DNA of 64,000 nucleotides from Fasciola hepatica (taxonomy: Eukaryota > Platyhelminthes > Trematoda > Plagiorchiida > Fasciolidae): contig CANUEZ040000071.1 of the NCBI GenBank assembly GCA_948099385.1, positions 1,302,001-1,366,000 of the forward strand, written 5' to 3'. How positions within the stretch are numbered: the first letter of the stretch is position 1; each line of letters begins with the position of its first letter. Positions 20,946 through 29,500 of the stretch are shown piece after piece. The translations under genes were made by a program, and so were the position numbers. The notes beneath the pieces were generated by a model. The model was given only the letters and a program-made list of their open reading frames with translations. It was not told the origin of the DNA and searched no databases.

Positions 20946-21540
20946 ATTGCTACGCTCTCTCTCATACGTTTGTGAGATTGCACGTAGGCGTAGAATCGCT
21001 TTGGGTTTGTGCGGACCGACTCCGTTAACCGACGCTCGAAAGCATATTTCTCCACTCTTTGGATCTCTTGAGCCCTGCTCCTAGCCATCTTATAGCTATT
21101 CCATGCCCCCTGAGTTCTGTACAGCTTGTACGCCGCCCATCGTTGCCTACGAATAACTATGGCCTTGCGAACCTTTGACTTCCACCATGGGGGTAGACTT
21201 CTACTGCTTGCCACCATCAAGGGTGCGAACTCATCTGTAAGTTCGAGTAGCCCCATCTTGATGGTCTCCCAACGTTCCTCTACGGAGGCATTTGTGTGTC
21301 TCGGTGTCCACTGAATTTCCTCCGCCGCCTTCTTCAGTTCACCTATGTTGATTCTCCCATAATCCCGACGTAACACGATTTCCTTCGGCGCCTTGCTTAG
21401 TCTTAGTGTGACACTTAGGACTACATGATCACTTTTTCCAAGTGGGTCTTCCCACTTAATTTCCTTAACGTCCTGATGGTGCCGCGTTATGATTAAGTCA
21501 AGGAGAGACGGGTCTGTCCACCTCTGTGTCTAGTGGCCTG
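20921..21540 (-). pseudogene. CR1 unit 2, region between endonuclease and RT
   Basis: The minus-strand frame 20921-21376 reads RRDYGRINIGELKKAAEEIQ, then SLPPWWKSKVRKAIVIRRQR, and ends at a frame change in a GA run next to the RT frame (K-R-M-R-E-S here, with the RT continuing as N-L-E-G-A-Q-G-R). Upstream (21,377-21,540) it continues with KSDHVVLSVTLRLSKAP, the distal endonuclease S-D-H motif. A one-base shift near 21,510 breaks the link to the main endonuclease frame. Confidence 0.8.
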
Positions 21541-22083
21541 TGTCACATGCTGTGTAAGTGCATGTAACTGGACCCACTGCAGAAACTTGTCGCCCGTTGA
21601 TCCCCTTGGTCCGATCCCGCTTTCTCAGGTAATTTCGGGTAGGTTGATATCCCCCAATAAGATGAACTCCTTTGTCTGTGCCAGCACCGCATCCAGCATT
21701 TGGAAGAGCTCAACATCTTCCTCATCTGTGGCTAGCGGTGCCCTGTAGATACAGATAATGCAGACTGTACGCCCCTCGATCATAATAAAGCAGGATCTGA
21801 CCTGTACATTACAGGAGACTGAGTTGAACGGAGCCTCCCAATGGCCTATGTCGGTCCGTATTAGAAGTGCCACTCCGCCCCCCTGCCTTCCTTCTGTTCT
21901 ATCCTGTCTGTAGGCAGCGTATCCCTGGAAGCGCATGTCAGTATATGGCTTTATCCAAGTTTCCGTCGACGCAACGACATCGGACTCTGCGATCCTAGCC
22001 GTCAACTCCCCTCTTTTTCCCGGGAGACTGCAGGTGTTGGTGTACCATATTGACGGTTCCCTGGTCCTCGTTACTGACTTCAT
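21541..22083 (-). pseudogene. CR1 unit 2 endonuclease
   Basis: The minus-strand frame opens with WYTNTCSLPGKRGELTARI, then DVVASTETWIKP (metal-binding glutamate), a RQDRTEGRQGGGVALLIR block, IICIYRAPLATDEEDVEL and FILLGDINLPEIT followed by a TGA stop where relatives carry tryptophan. GDIN is the catalytic G-D-x-N motif. After the stop the frame continues (ESGIGPRGSTGDKFLQWVQ). A single base change would explain the stop. The endonuclease nicks DNA for target-primed reverse transcription. Confidence 0.85.
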
Positions 22084-22097
22084 TGCTAATTCTAGGG

Positions 22098-22571
22098 CTA
22101 GGGTATCCTCGGGCGCAATCTCCGAGGTAATGCCCCGTTTTTTGCCTCTAAAGGTGTCAGCGGTGCAGCATCTTGCATATCGAGTGAGACTCTGGGTGTC
22201 GTGGCTTTTTCTTTTCCACCCGTCGCCCCAGTGTCAGGCTCGACATGCACAAAGGACGTTACCCCCTTTTGAGTCGCCGTACCGATGGGCCGGGATGGTC
22301 TTGCGACCACCTTAGCCCAACTGGTTTCCTCGGCTTTTCCCTCTGATACCTCCAACTTCGCTGGGTGCACCAGAGAGGACTTCTTGGGGGTATCCTTTAA
22401 AATCGGGCTGGCTGGCTGCACGTTCTCAACACCAGCCGGACTGAATGCCCTGTGAGTTCCCTTCTTTCTGGTCTTTCGAACTTTCTGATCTTTGGCTTTT
22501 TGTATACCGGAGCCTGAAGCCACCTTTGGTACCAGTTCAGTTTGCACAGGACTTGGTGTGGCTAGAGCCAA
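22098..22571 (-). CDS. CR1 unit 2 ORF1
   Basis: A 157-codon minus-strand frame is basic and Pro/Ser/Thr-rich (KDQKVRKTRKKGTHRAFSPA, PAKLEVSEGKAEETSWAKVV). ORF1 proteins of CR1-like LINEs bind RNA; I see no PHD or esterase signature in this one. Its first codons (LATPSPVQTEL) lie within the CR1 3' UTR copy at 22,536-22,736, and the open frame extends upstream into it. So if translated from this ATG, ORF1 begins in sequence that is 3' UTR in the distal copy. The stop at 22,098 is close to the endonuclease frame start at 22,083. Confidence 0.6.
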   Translation of the reverse strand: MALATPSPVQTELVPKVASGSGIQKAKDQKVRKTRKKGTHRAFSPAGVENVQPASPILKDTPKKSSLVHPAKLEVSEGKAEETSWAKVVARPSRPIGTATQKGVTSFVHVEPDTGATGGKEKATTPRVSLDMQDAAPLTPLEAKNGALPRRLRPRIP

Positions 22572-22736
22572 TCGTGTGTCCAGATAGTTGTGTTATCGGT
22601 GCGTTTCCGTAGATCCCAATACTGCGTGATTTTCTTTTTCTGAAAGGCAGAAATTTTGTGCAGTATCAGCCCTGGCAGAGTAAGGTGGAAACAATAAAGA
22701 AAATTGCATCTGATCCTGAAAGCTGCTTAACATAAC
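22536..22736 (-). mobile_element. CR1 unit 1, only its 3' end
   Basis: This contains the last few RT codons (E-L-C-stop) and the 3' UTR of a CR1-like element, about 96 percent identical to the 3' UTR of unit 2. It is a severely 5'-truncated unit lying directly between the CTGAA tail of the previous unit and ORF1 of unit 2, all in the same orientation. Confidence 0.8.
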
Positions 22737-22760
22737 TCAGTTCAGTTCAGTTCAGTTCAG
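22737..22760. repeat. (TTCAG)n at a CR1 unit junction
   Basis: TCAG plus four TTCAG units mark the 3' end of the preceding CR1 unit (CTGTGCAGACTGAA... on minus). Unit 1 starts directly after it. Confidence 0.9.
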
Positions 22761-22817
22761 TCTGCACAGGACAGGTAATGGCCACGGCCGATCGAGCTCC
22801 CAGAATTCCTTCGATGT
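22761..22817 (-). mobile_element. CR1-H 3' end, cut off by the gypsy element
   Basis: TCTGCACAGGAC and nearby bases resemble the CR1 3' terminus at 19,146 and lead into the CTGAA tail. The rest of this unit probably lies on the far side of the gypsy insertion (27,468-29,080). Confidence 0.65.
22813..22817. repeat. Candidate target-site duplication of gypsy, left
   Basis: GATGT here compares with GATGG at 27468-27472, four of five identical. A 5-bp duplication is normal for Ty3/gypsy integrases; one base may have mutated. Confidence 0.55.
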
Positions 22818-23148
22818 TGTTGTGTTTGGCCTGAACAGGCATGTGCTCAGACAGACGATCTTGCATGCACACACACACGCACGTACATAGCTGACGTTCG
22901 CCGTGCTTCGTCCCGGACGGCATTGACCAATCAGATTGTATCACGTGTTGCGCGACCTTGCACGACGTGGTCCGATTGTACCGTTGTCTGACGTTTCCGA
23001 TTACATACACGACTGACTCACGCACTTGCAGACTCGGCTGCGTTTTCACGTGCTTGCCTGTACTTGTGCCTGCCGTACATTTGTACCGAATATACGTTTA
23101 CCTCTACAAGCATGCCCTTCTCCTGCCTACTGAATTCGGAACACAACA
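22818..23148 (+). repeat. 5' LTR of Ty3/gypsy element
   Basis: A 331-bp LTR starts TGTTGTG and ends CACAACA, a perfect 7-bp inverted terminal repeat. It matches the 3' LTR (27137-27467), which is the same length, at all but two positions near the 3' end (ATGCCC against GTGCCT). Confidence 0.97.
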
Positions 23149-23150
23149 TT

Positions 23151-23165
23151 TGGCGTCGCGGCTTC
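23151..23165 (+). promoter_or_regulatory. Primer-binding site of gypsy element
   Basis: TGGCGTCGCGGCTTC lies two bases after the 5' LTR, the usual position. Its complement would end in ACGCCA, which resembles 3' ends of serine-type tRNAs; the tRNA identity is a guess. Confidence 0.6.
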
Positions 23166-23176
23166 AAACCTGCGGA

Positions 23177-25108
23177 ATGACAGCTACAATTCGTGCTCCA
23201 GATCAGTTTTGGATCGATGCTGCTGTTAAACCATCCTCAAATTCGTGGAATTCGTGGAAGACTACTTTCATTGATTATGTGGAGATTTTGTCCGTCTTTA
23301 ATACTGGCATCAAGCTTTCAGAAGAACATAAGCTGAAACTTCTTCGACTACATCTGGGAGATGAAGGACGAAGGCTTTTTAACGCATTAGGTTTGTGCAT
23401 GAAAACGTCGTTGAAGGATGCACTGGAAACACTAGACAAACATTGGGGACCCCGTATAAATGCCTATGTGGCACGTTACAAATTTTCACTCATGAAGCAG
23501 CAGCCCGGAGAGAAAATTGATGATTTCATATCTCGGCTTCTGTGTGCGATACGCCGCTGCGACTACAACTCCGTGCCAGCAAAGAAATTTGAAGAGGTGC
23601 TTCTTATTCAGCAACTTGTTTCGGGCGTTTGTGATCAAAGAATTCGTGAAGCCATGCTTGCAGGAAATTCCCTCAAACTCAATTGGGATAGTGCATGTGA
23701 CATTGCACGTACGAAAAGTGATGTTAATGAGCAGGTGAAACTATTCCACTCCGATGCAGTTAGTACGGATATTACTCGCATCAGAGCTGTCGCACCGAAT
23801 ACGGATCGTGTCTCCAAACAACGTGTTTATTGCTTTAGATGCGGAAGTACCCAACACAAAGCTGACTATAAACTCTGCCCCGCAGTAAATGTCCAGTGCC
23901 GCATTTGCGGTAAGTGTGGCCATTTTGCTCGTGTTTGTCGTAAACGTACTGTTTCTCACGTATGTGACATGAATTCTAGTGATCTATGTTCCACAAATCA
24001 GCCTTCTGATAACATTTACGCCTTGAATACTCGTTCACCTCGTACAGCGTTGCATAATTTTGAACCTAAATTGCCTTTACCTGATATTCGTACGGTCTAT
24101 TTCGAACATGATAATAATGTGCATTCTCTAAAAATGGAACTAGATTCAGCTTCACCTATAACTGTAATACCTTACGATTTTTACCGCAGTCATTTTACCG
24201 CTTTACCGATACACCCGTCATCGTACACTTTTGACAGTTATTCAAACAATACAGTGCCCATTCTTGGTTTTGTACATGTAACGTTATTTTTGAACGAAAG
24301 TTGTAAGTGCCGGATTGCTGTGTACGTGTCCAACAATAACAGTAAACCGCTCTTGGGCCGAAATGCCATGGTATCGCTGCAAGTTGCTCCATGCGTTGAC
24401 AGAATGCTTATCGCAAACATAGAAGCTTACGGTTTCCAGGCGAAATATCCCAATTTGTTTAAGAACGACATCGGGCGAATTCCAACTGGACAACACAGAA
24501 TACGACTGCTATCTAATGCAACCCCATTCAGCATCCACCAACCTCGACCAATACCACTTGCAAAAAGGGAGGCGGTTACTACGGCACTTCGGGAAATGCT
24601 CGAGAACGATTTAATTGAACCGATACAGTGCTCTGAATGGGTACACCCTTTGGTTGCGGTTCTCAAGAAAGATGGATCTGTACGAGTCTGCGCTGATTTA
24701 CGCATGCTGAACCAGTATATCATAGTGGACAAATTTCCGTGGCCAACTGCGGACGAGCTAATCGTAAAGTTAGTCGGTGCTAAGGTATTTTCGAGGTTGG
24801 ATGTGAGAAGCGCCTATTTTCACATGCCACTCACAACTGAATCACGACCTTTAACAGCCTTTCTAACGCAGGATGGACTCTTTCAATACAAAGTACTTCC
24901 TATGGGGCTGGCTAGTGCACCGGCAGCCTGGCAAAAGTTTATGACACTTTCTTTTGCAGATCTGAAAGGTTGCGTAGTTTACATGGATGATATTTGCGTG
25001 TTTGGCAAATCTCCCGAAGAGCACGCGTCTAACCTAAATGCCGTATTGTTTCGGTTGAATGAACTAAATTTGCGTTTAAATTTACGAAAGTGCCAATTCG
25101 CTGTGTGA
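23177..25108 (+). CDS. Gypsy gag, protease and reverse transcriptase
   Basis: From the ATG at 23177 (the frame is open earlier, but that would lie in the LTR) 643 codons run to a TGA. Gag capsid is followed by two zinc knuckles: an unusual C-X2-C-X4-H-X6-C at residues 219-234 and a standard C-X2-C-X4-H-X4-C at 241-254. The protease motif reads LDSAS near residue 320, where D-S/T-G is usual. The RT has VRVCADLRMLNQY, FSRLDVRSAYFHMPL and YMDD at about 601-604, all typical and intact. The final TGA replaces a sense codon, because homology continues in frame as E-I-Q-F-L-G-H. Such polyproteins are processed by their own protease to make virus-like particles and cDNA. Confidence 0.92.
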   Translation: MTATIRAPDQFWIDAAVKPSSNSWNSWKTTFIDYVEILSVFNTGIKLSEEHKLKLLRLHLGDEGRRLFNALGLCMKTSLKDALETLDKHWGPRINAYVARYKFSLMKQQPGEKIDDFISRLLCAIRRCDYNSVPAKKFEEVLLIQQLVSGVCDQRIREAMLAGNSLKLNWDSACDIARTKSDVNEQVKLFHSDAVSTDITRIRAVAPNTDRVSKQRVYCFRCGSTQHKADYKLCPAVNVQCRICGKCGHFARVCRKRTVSHVCDMNSSDLCSTNQPSDNIYALNTRSPRTALHNFEPKLPLPDIRTVYFEHDNNVHSLKMELDSASPITVIPYDFYRSHFTALPIHPSSYTFDSYSNNTVPILGFVHVTLFLNESCKCRIAVYVSNNNSKPLLGRNAMVSLQVAPCVDRMLIANIEAYGFQAKYPNLFKNDIGRIPTGQHRIRLLSNATPFSIHQPRPIPLAKREAVTTALREMLENDLIEPIQCSEWVHPLVAVLKKDGSVRVCADLRMLNQYIIVDKFPWPTADELIVKLVGAKVFSRLDVRSAYFHMPLTTESRPLTAFLTQDGLFQYKVLPMGLASAPAAWQKFMTLSFADLKGCVVYMDDICVFGKSPEEHASNLNAVLFRLNELNLRLNLRKCQFAV

Positions 25109-25634
25109 GAAATCCAGTTTCTTGGTCATGTCATTTCATCTGCTGGAGTGAAACCGAATGAGGAGAACACACGTGCTATCCTGGAATGCCGAAAGCCAGA
25201 AACAGTTGAACAAGTAAAACACTTTTTAGGTATGTGTACTTACTACCTACGGCATTTTAAAAATTTTGCAACCATTTCGGAACCATTACGTAAACTGACA
25301 CGAAATGGGCAAGAATTTGTTTGGAATACTGAATAAGAGTGTGCTTACAATTCCATTCGTCAACTGGCTGCTTCAACTCCCACCGTTGCAATTTTTGACG
25401 AGAGCTGCCCTACGTACGTATCTACAGACGCTTCCGACGTTGGGGTTGGAGCTGTGTTATCGCAGTTACAAAATGGTATGGAGAAGGTAGTTGCTTATGC
25501 TTCACGGTCTCTATCTGCCACGGAGCGAAATTACTCTACCGGCGAGAAGGAAGCCCTAGCATGTCTGGGCATGCGAAAAGTGGCACCTCTACCTTTTTGG
25601 ACGGCGTTTTGTTTTACGCACTGATCACGCCTCT
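25109..25634 (+). pseudogene. Gypsy RT thumb and RNase H, broken
   Basis: In frame after the TGA: EIQFLGHVISSAGVKPNEEN and FLGMCTYYLRHFKNFATISE, then a TAA at about 25,334. In the same frame the RNase H follows: YVSTDASDVGVGAVLSQLQ with the catalytic T-D-A-S, then ATERNYSTGEKEALAC with the E-x-E-A-L motif. A single-base loss near 25,562 then shifts the frame, and the match resumes at 25,635. So three lesions fall within about 460 bp: two substitutions to stop and one deletion. Confidence 0.88.
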
Positions 25635-27113
25635 TTGACCACCTTACTTTGTCGCGGTAGCAAAGGTCAACGCCCTCTACGCCTCAGCCGCTGGTACGCA
25701 CGACTATTGAATTATGATTTTGATATCATCTATGTTGGTGGACAAAACAACCAAGTAGCTGACGCGCTTTCTCGTCTTCCTTTGGATAATGCAGGTGAGA
25801 GCGACGATCTGGAGGAGGTCAAAATGATTGCGTTTCTTAATGATTCGAACCCCAAAACGATTACGCTTGGTGAGGTTACGAGACATACACAAGGTGATCC
25901 GGTTCTGAAATCCGTCTATGATTACGTTTCCACCGAATGGCCAAGGAGACAACAACTGCAACCCGCAATGCTACAATTTTACGCTGTCAAAGATGAGCTT
26001 TCAGTAGTTAATAACTGTGTCATGAGAGGTAATCGTCTTGTAATACCGGAAAGTTTAGTTCCTGCTGTTATATCAGCTGGGCATGAGGGACACCCTGGTA
26101 TCGTGAGAACAAAGGCCCGCATACGCGAATACTACTGGTGGCCACGATTCAACTCCAGTGTCGAAGCTTCAGTAAGGGAATGTGCACCTTGTCAGCATTC
26201 TGATAAAAGCACGAAGCCACTGAATGCACCTATTCAGCCGATTGAATATCCAATGAAACCTTGGGCGAAAACTGCAGTTGATATTATGGGACCATTTGGA
26301 AACGCCCCTTATCATCAACGGAACGTCCTTGTTGCCACATGTTTCTACTCCAAGTGGCCAGAGGCTTTTCTGTGCGGAGAAATTACTACTTCCATAATTC
26401 TGCGATGGCTGCAAAACCTGTTTGCGAGGTTCGGTCTACCTGACGAAGTAGTCACCGACAATGGTCCTCAATTTCGCAGTTATGAATTCAGAAATTACCT
26501 TTCTCAGAACGGCATTCGCCATGTGCGCACGGTACCGTACAATCCATCAGCAAATGGCATGGTGGAACGCTTAAATCGCACACTGAAAGAAACCATCCAA
26601 ACCACAGCCACTGGAGGACAGAAGTGGGAGATGTCCCTTACTGCTGCATTGGCCGCTTACAGAACTACACCGCATACTGCCACCGGAAAGACTCCGTCAT
26701 ACTTAATGTTCGGCAGACAAATACGAACGCGACTGAACGCGGCGCGACTGGAGTACAACGATCCAAAACCGGAAGAAGAGGAAAGAAGAACCAATTACCA
26801 AAATAAATACAGGCGATACGGTCAAACACTACAGCCCGGAACATTTGTCAGAATTCGCAAACCTGAAGTTCGCAAAGGGGAGAACATGCTATCTTCCCCA
26901 ATAAAAGTTAAAAGCGTTCAATCTCCTGGTACATACTTGTTGGAGGACGGCACTAAGATAAACGCTCGTCGACTTTATACAACACTTTGTGGGAGACGAC
27001 CACCGAAGCCACTTTCCTCAAGTACTACACCCTTTCCACGTATGTCTGCAGCAAACAACGCGGGGTTCCGAAGATCCAGTCGCGAACGATTTCCAGTTGA
27101 GCGCTACGTTTAG
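25635..27113 (+). CDS. Gypsy RNase H end and integrase
   Basis: A 492-codon frame opens in RNase H (the D-A-L-S-R block, residues 41-47). The integrase has the zinc-binding H150/H153 and C183/C186, and catalytic D216 (A-V-D-I-M-G), D275 (T-D-N-G-P-Q-F) and E311 (N-G-M-V-E-R). Spacing (35 residues between the last two) is standard for D,D35E integrases. The C-terminal part ends with a basic tail (RRSSRERFPVERY) and a stop at 27,111, just before the polypurine tract. It inserts the cDNA with a 5-bp stagger. No chromodomain is visible. It is intact on its own but sits behind the broken RNase H. Confidence 0.93.
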   Translation: MTTLLCRGSKGQRPLRLSRWYARLLNYDFDIIYVGGQNNQVADALSRLPLDNAGESDDLEEVKMIAFLNDSNPKTITLGEVTRHTQGDPVLKSVYDYVSTEWPRRQQLQPAMLQFYAVKDELSVVNNCVMRGNRLVIPESLVPAVISAGHEGHPGIVRTKARIREYYWWPRFNSSVEASVRECAPCQHSDKSTKPLNAPIQPIEYPMKPWAKTAVDIMGPFGNAPYHQRNVLVATCFYSKWPEAFLCGEITTSIILRWLQNLFARFGLPDEVVTDNGPQFRSYEFRNYLSQNGIRHVRTVPYNPSANGMVERLNRTLKETIQTTATGGQKWEMSLTAALAAYRTTPHTATGKTPSYLMFGRQIRTRLNAARLEYNDPKPEEEERRTNYQNKYRRYGQTLQPGTFVRIRKPEVRKGENMLSSPIKVKSVQSPGTYLLEDGTKINARRLYTTLCGRRPPKPLSSSTTPFPRMSAANNAGFRRSSRERFPVERYV

Positions 27114-27122
27114 CTTAAATAG

Positions 27123-27136
27123 ATAAGGGGAGGTGG
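27123..27136 (+). promoter_or_regulatory. Polypurine tract of gypsy element
   Basis: A purine-rich run (ATAAGGGGAGGTGG region) lies immediately before the 3' LTR, the expected plus-strand primer site. Confidence 0.8.
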
Positions 27137-27467
27137 TGTTGTGTTTGGCCTGAACAGGCATGTGCTCAGACAGACGATCTTGCATGCACACACACACGCA
27201 CGTACATAGCTGACGTTCGCCGTGCTTCGTCCCGGACGGCATTGACCAATCAGATTGTATCACGTGTTGCGCGACCTTGCACGACGTGGTCCGATTGTAC
27301 CGTTGTCTGACGTTTCCGATTACATACACGACTGACTCACGCACTTGCAGACTCGGCTGCGTTTTCACGTGCTTGCCTGTACTTGTGCCTGCCGTACATT
27401 TGTACCGAATATACGTTTACCTCTACAAGCGTGCCTTTCTCCTGCCTACTGAATTCGGAACACAACA
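27137..27467 (+). repeat. 3' LTR of Ty3/gypsy element
   Basis: 331 bp, TGTTGTG to CACAACA; two differences from the 5' LTR at 22818-23148. Confidence 0.97.
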
Positions 27468-29080
27468 GATGGTATGCACACCAGCTATGCACCCACCACT
27501 GCCGAGTGTATTTCGTCGAATCCCCGCTAAAAATGAGAGGAAAACGGAAAACCTCGTCGCATATCAACTGCGAGAGACATTATGCATCGTGAGCGTTCAC
27601 TGAGACAGTATGCGATGAGGGGAAAAGTCTGCCAAAACATACTCCAGAAGGACCACAGTGCTACCCGTCATCCATCTAGTTGATATTCTCAAGGCTCACT
27701 ACAAGGAAAGATCTCGTACCACTTGAGATCTAGGGCAACTTTGAAGGATTGGACTGTCTGCAGATCTACCATTTCACCAGGCAGACCGTTCCAACTGTTT
27801 ACAACCCTGTTGCTGAAGAAGTGCGATCTAGCCATCAACCTAGATCGGGCTTTTATCAACTTCTTTTCAAACCCCTTTGTTCTGGAGTCTACGGCCACTT
27901 GGAATAGACTATCTGGTCTAAGGCCAGAAAATCCCTTCATTACCTTGAACGTTTCTATGAGATCCCCTCGACGTCTCCTCCTTTCCAACGAGAAGAGATT
28001 CAGGTCACAGAGTCTCTGCTCGTAAGTCTTACCCCTCTGCCCTTCAACCATCCGCGTGGCGAGACGTTGGACTTTCTCTAGACAGGCGGCGTCCTTTTTG
28101 TAGAAGGGTGACCAAGCCTGCACGCTACCTTCTAAGTGAGGTAGTACCATAGCCATGTAAATTGGTACGAATACCTCCGGCTGCCGGCAAGACAAAGCTT
28201 ATCGCAGTCTAAAGAGCTCCCCACGAGCCTTATGCGCAGCAGCGTTGCACTGCTCCGACCATTTGAAGTCACTTTTCATGATGATCCCCAGGTCTTTAAC
28301 CCTACTGGCGGCTTCTACGGTGAACAGCCCTTGATCATGAGCGACAGTTAGGCTCTCTGTTGCCCTTGACAACGAATGGCTTTTTGAGCGTTTAGAGGTG
28401 AGTCACATTTGTATGCCCAGTTCAGGACGGTGCCTATTTCCCTGCCCAAGTCCGCCCTACCCTTAGATCCAACAATCTTCACATCATCCGCAAAAATAAA
28501 GCTGGGCGATTGGAGAGTGTATGCTAGGTCATTAATAAATAACAAGAATAGGACCGGGCCTAGGGCGGATCCCTGAGGTACACCACTGGTGACGTTCACC
28601 AAACTGGAGCACCTGTCCCCCACTTTGATGTAAAACGTCTTGTGGGAGAGGACGTCCTCCAGCCACCTATATACTGGCCCACCTATACCGAAAGTCTCCA
28701 TCTTGCATAGCAAAAGACGATGATTAACGGAGTCGAACGCCTTGCTAAAGTCGAGGTAGCATACCTCAACTTGCTTACCTTCGTCCAGTCGTCGAGTTAC
28801 TTCATCTAAGAAGCACAGGAGATTGGTCAGGCAAGATCTATTTTTCAGGAATCCATGCTACGCCGGGCTTAGCATGGAGTGCTGCAGTAAGTGCTGGCAG
28901 ATATGGGCACGGATAATCTTCTGGAGGACTTTACAGAGAATGCTAGTTAGGCTTATCGACCTGTAGTTCTGCACATCCGACTTAGGCCCGCTCTTATGTA
29001 TTGCCACGACTGCCGCTACTTTTCAGTCCTGAGGCAGCATTCCCTGGTCCAACGTGGATCTGTACAGTCTGCATACCGAT
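27468..29080 (-). mobile_element. CR1-like LINE H, 5'-truncated
   Basis: A minus-strand CR1-like copy runs from 29,080 (within the RT start) to 27,468, where the gypsy element interrupts its 3' UTR; the tail continues at 22,817-22,737. The RT stop lies at 27,689. It is a different subfamily from unit 2, with only moderate similarity at the protein level. Its 5' edge coincides with the 5' LTR of BEL1. Confidence 0.8.
27689..29078 (-). pseudogene. CR1-H reverse transcriptase
   Basis: The frames give YRSTLDQGMLPQD, a stop, then VVAIHKSGPKSDVQNYRSIS, HGFLKNRSCLTNLLCFLDEV, EVCYLDFSKAFDSVNHRLLL, TSGVPQGSALGPVLFLLFIN and SFIFADDVKIVGSKG (FADD intact) from about 29,075 to 28,400. A shift near 28,370-28,200 leads to the C-terminal frame 27689-28195 with YMAMVLPHLEGSVQAWSPFY, KVQRLATRMVEGQRG and NRVVNSWNGLPGEMV. 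At least two stops and one shift are present. Compared with unit 2 it is older. Confidence 0.85.
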
Positions 29081-29457
29081 TGTAACAGCCGGTCGTGGAA
29101 AATCCCCCTTTTTCCCTCGCGATTCAGTGTTTTTCCCAACGTCACTCATTTCCATACACTACTGACTTGTCTTTACGAACTGGTTGTTTTTCTGGACCAA
29201 TTGTTGTTTGTTCGCGCCAAGAGCGCTACTTTGGCACATCCTTGTTCAGGACCTGCGTGACGCACGTGCTGTCTGCTCACACGCTGCTATTCGGTTTCTC
29301 GTTGTTGAGTCCTTGTGATTGTATTATTGAGGTTTGTATATTGTTTATGTCATTGTTTATTGTAATAATCTAGTATCGTAGAATATCACGGATAATCGTT
29401 TTTCGATTTCGGGATCCGTTTCAAACTTGGCTACGCATTGCTCAAACGTTCGTAACA
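29081..29457 (+). repeat. BEL1 5' LTR (LTR A)
   Basis: 377 bp, TGTAACAG to CGTAACA. Same length as 33819-34195 (LTR B) and 37464-37840 (LTR C, inverted). A and B differ at roughly 15 positions, about 4 percent. Confidence 0.93.
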
Positions 29458-29500
29458 ATACTCAATAGATCAATTTTGGAACGAGGAAAATTCACGCAAA

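Larger units (their letters stand above)
19114..22571 (-). mobile_element. CR1-like LINE, unit 2, nearly full length
   Basis: A minus-strand LINE of about 3.45 kb has ORF1 (22,571-22,098), an endonuclease (22,083-21,540), a linker (21,540-20,921), an RT (20,945-19,329), a 190-bp 3' UTR and a CTGAA tail. Only three lesions are visible: a stop in the endonuclease near 21,625, a one-base shift near 21,510 and a slip in a GA run near 20,950. Its 5' edge is fused to the 3' UTR of another unit (22536-22736), with ORF1 starting inside that 3' UTR. The open RT of over 500 codons suggests recent activity. Confidence 0.85.
22818..27467 (+). mobile_element. Young Ty3/gypsy LTR retrotransposon (CsRn1-like)
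   Basis: A 4,650-bp element has paired 331-bp LTRs (two differences), a TGG-type primer-binding site two bases after the 5' LTR, a fused gag-pol frame without a gag-pol frameshift, and a GGGGAGG polypurine tract directly before the 3' LTR. Domain order is gag, protease, RT, RNase H, integrase, which defines Ty3/gypsy. The short length, fused frame and odd zinc knuckle fit the CsRn1 group known from flatworms. The pol frame has two stops and one frameshift, all between the RT and RNase H. It sits in the 3' UTR of a CR1-like LINE. Confidence 0.95.

Noticed and set aside
22868..22884. CA-rich run as an independent microsatellite
   Set aside because: It is part of the gypsy LTR and occurs identically in the second LTR.
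22958..23176. Gypsy gag start at the upstream ATG in the long frame
   Set aside because: That part lies in the LTR and primer-binding region, and the same frame opens in the 3' LTR without any gag; the ATG at 23177 is the first after the primer-binding site.
27277..27603. 108-codon plus-strand frame starting in the 3' LTR
   Set aside because: It is the LTR-derived start of the long gypsy frame repeated in the second LTR, running into flanking CR1 DNA.
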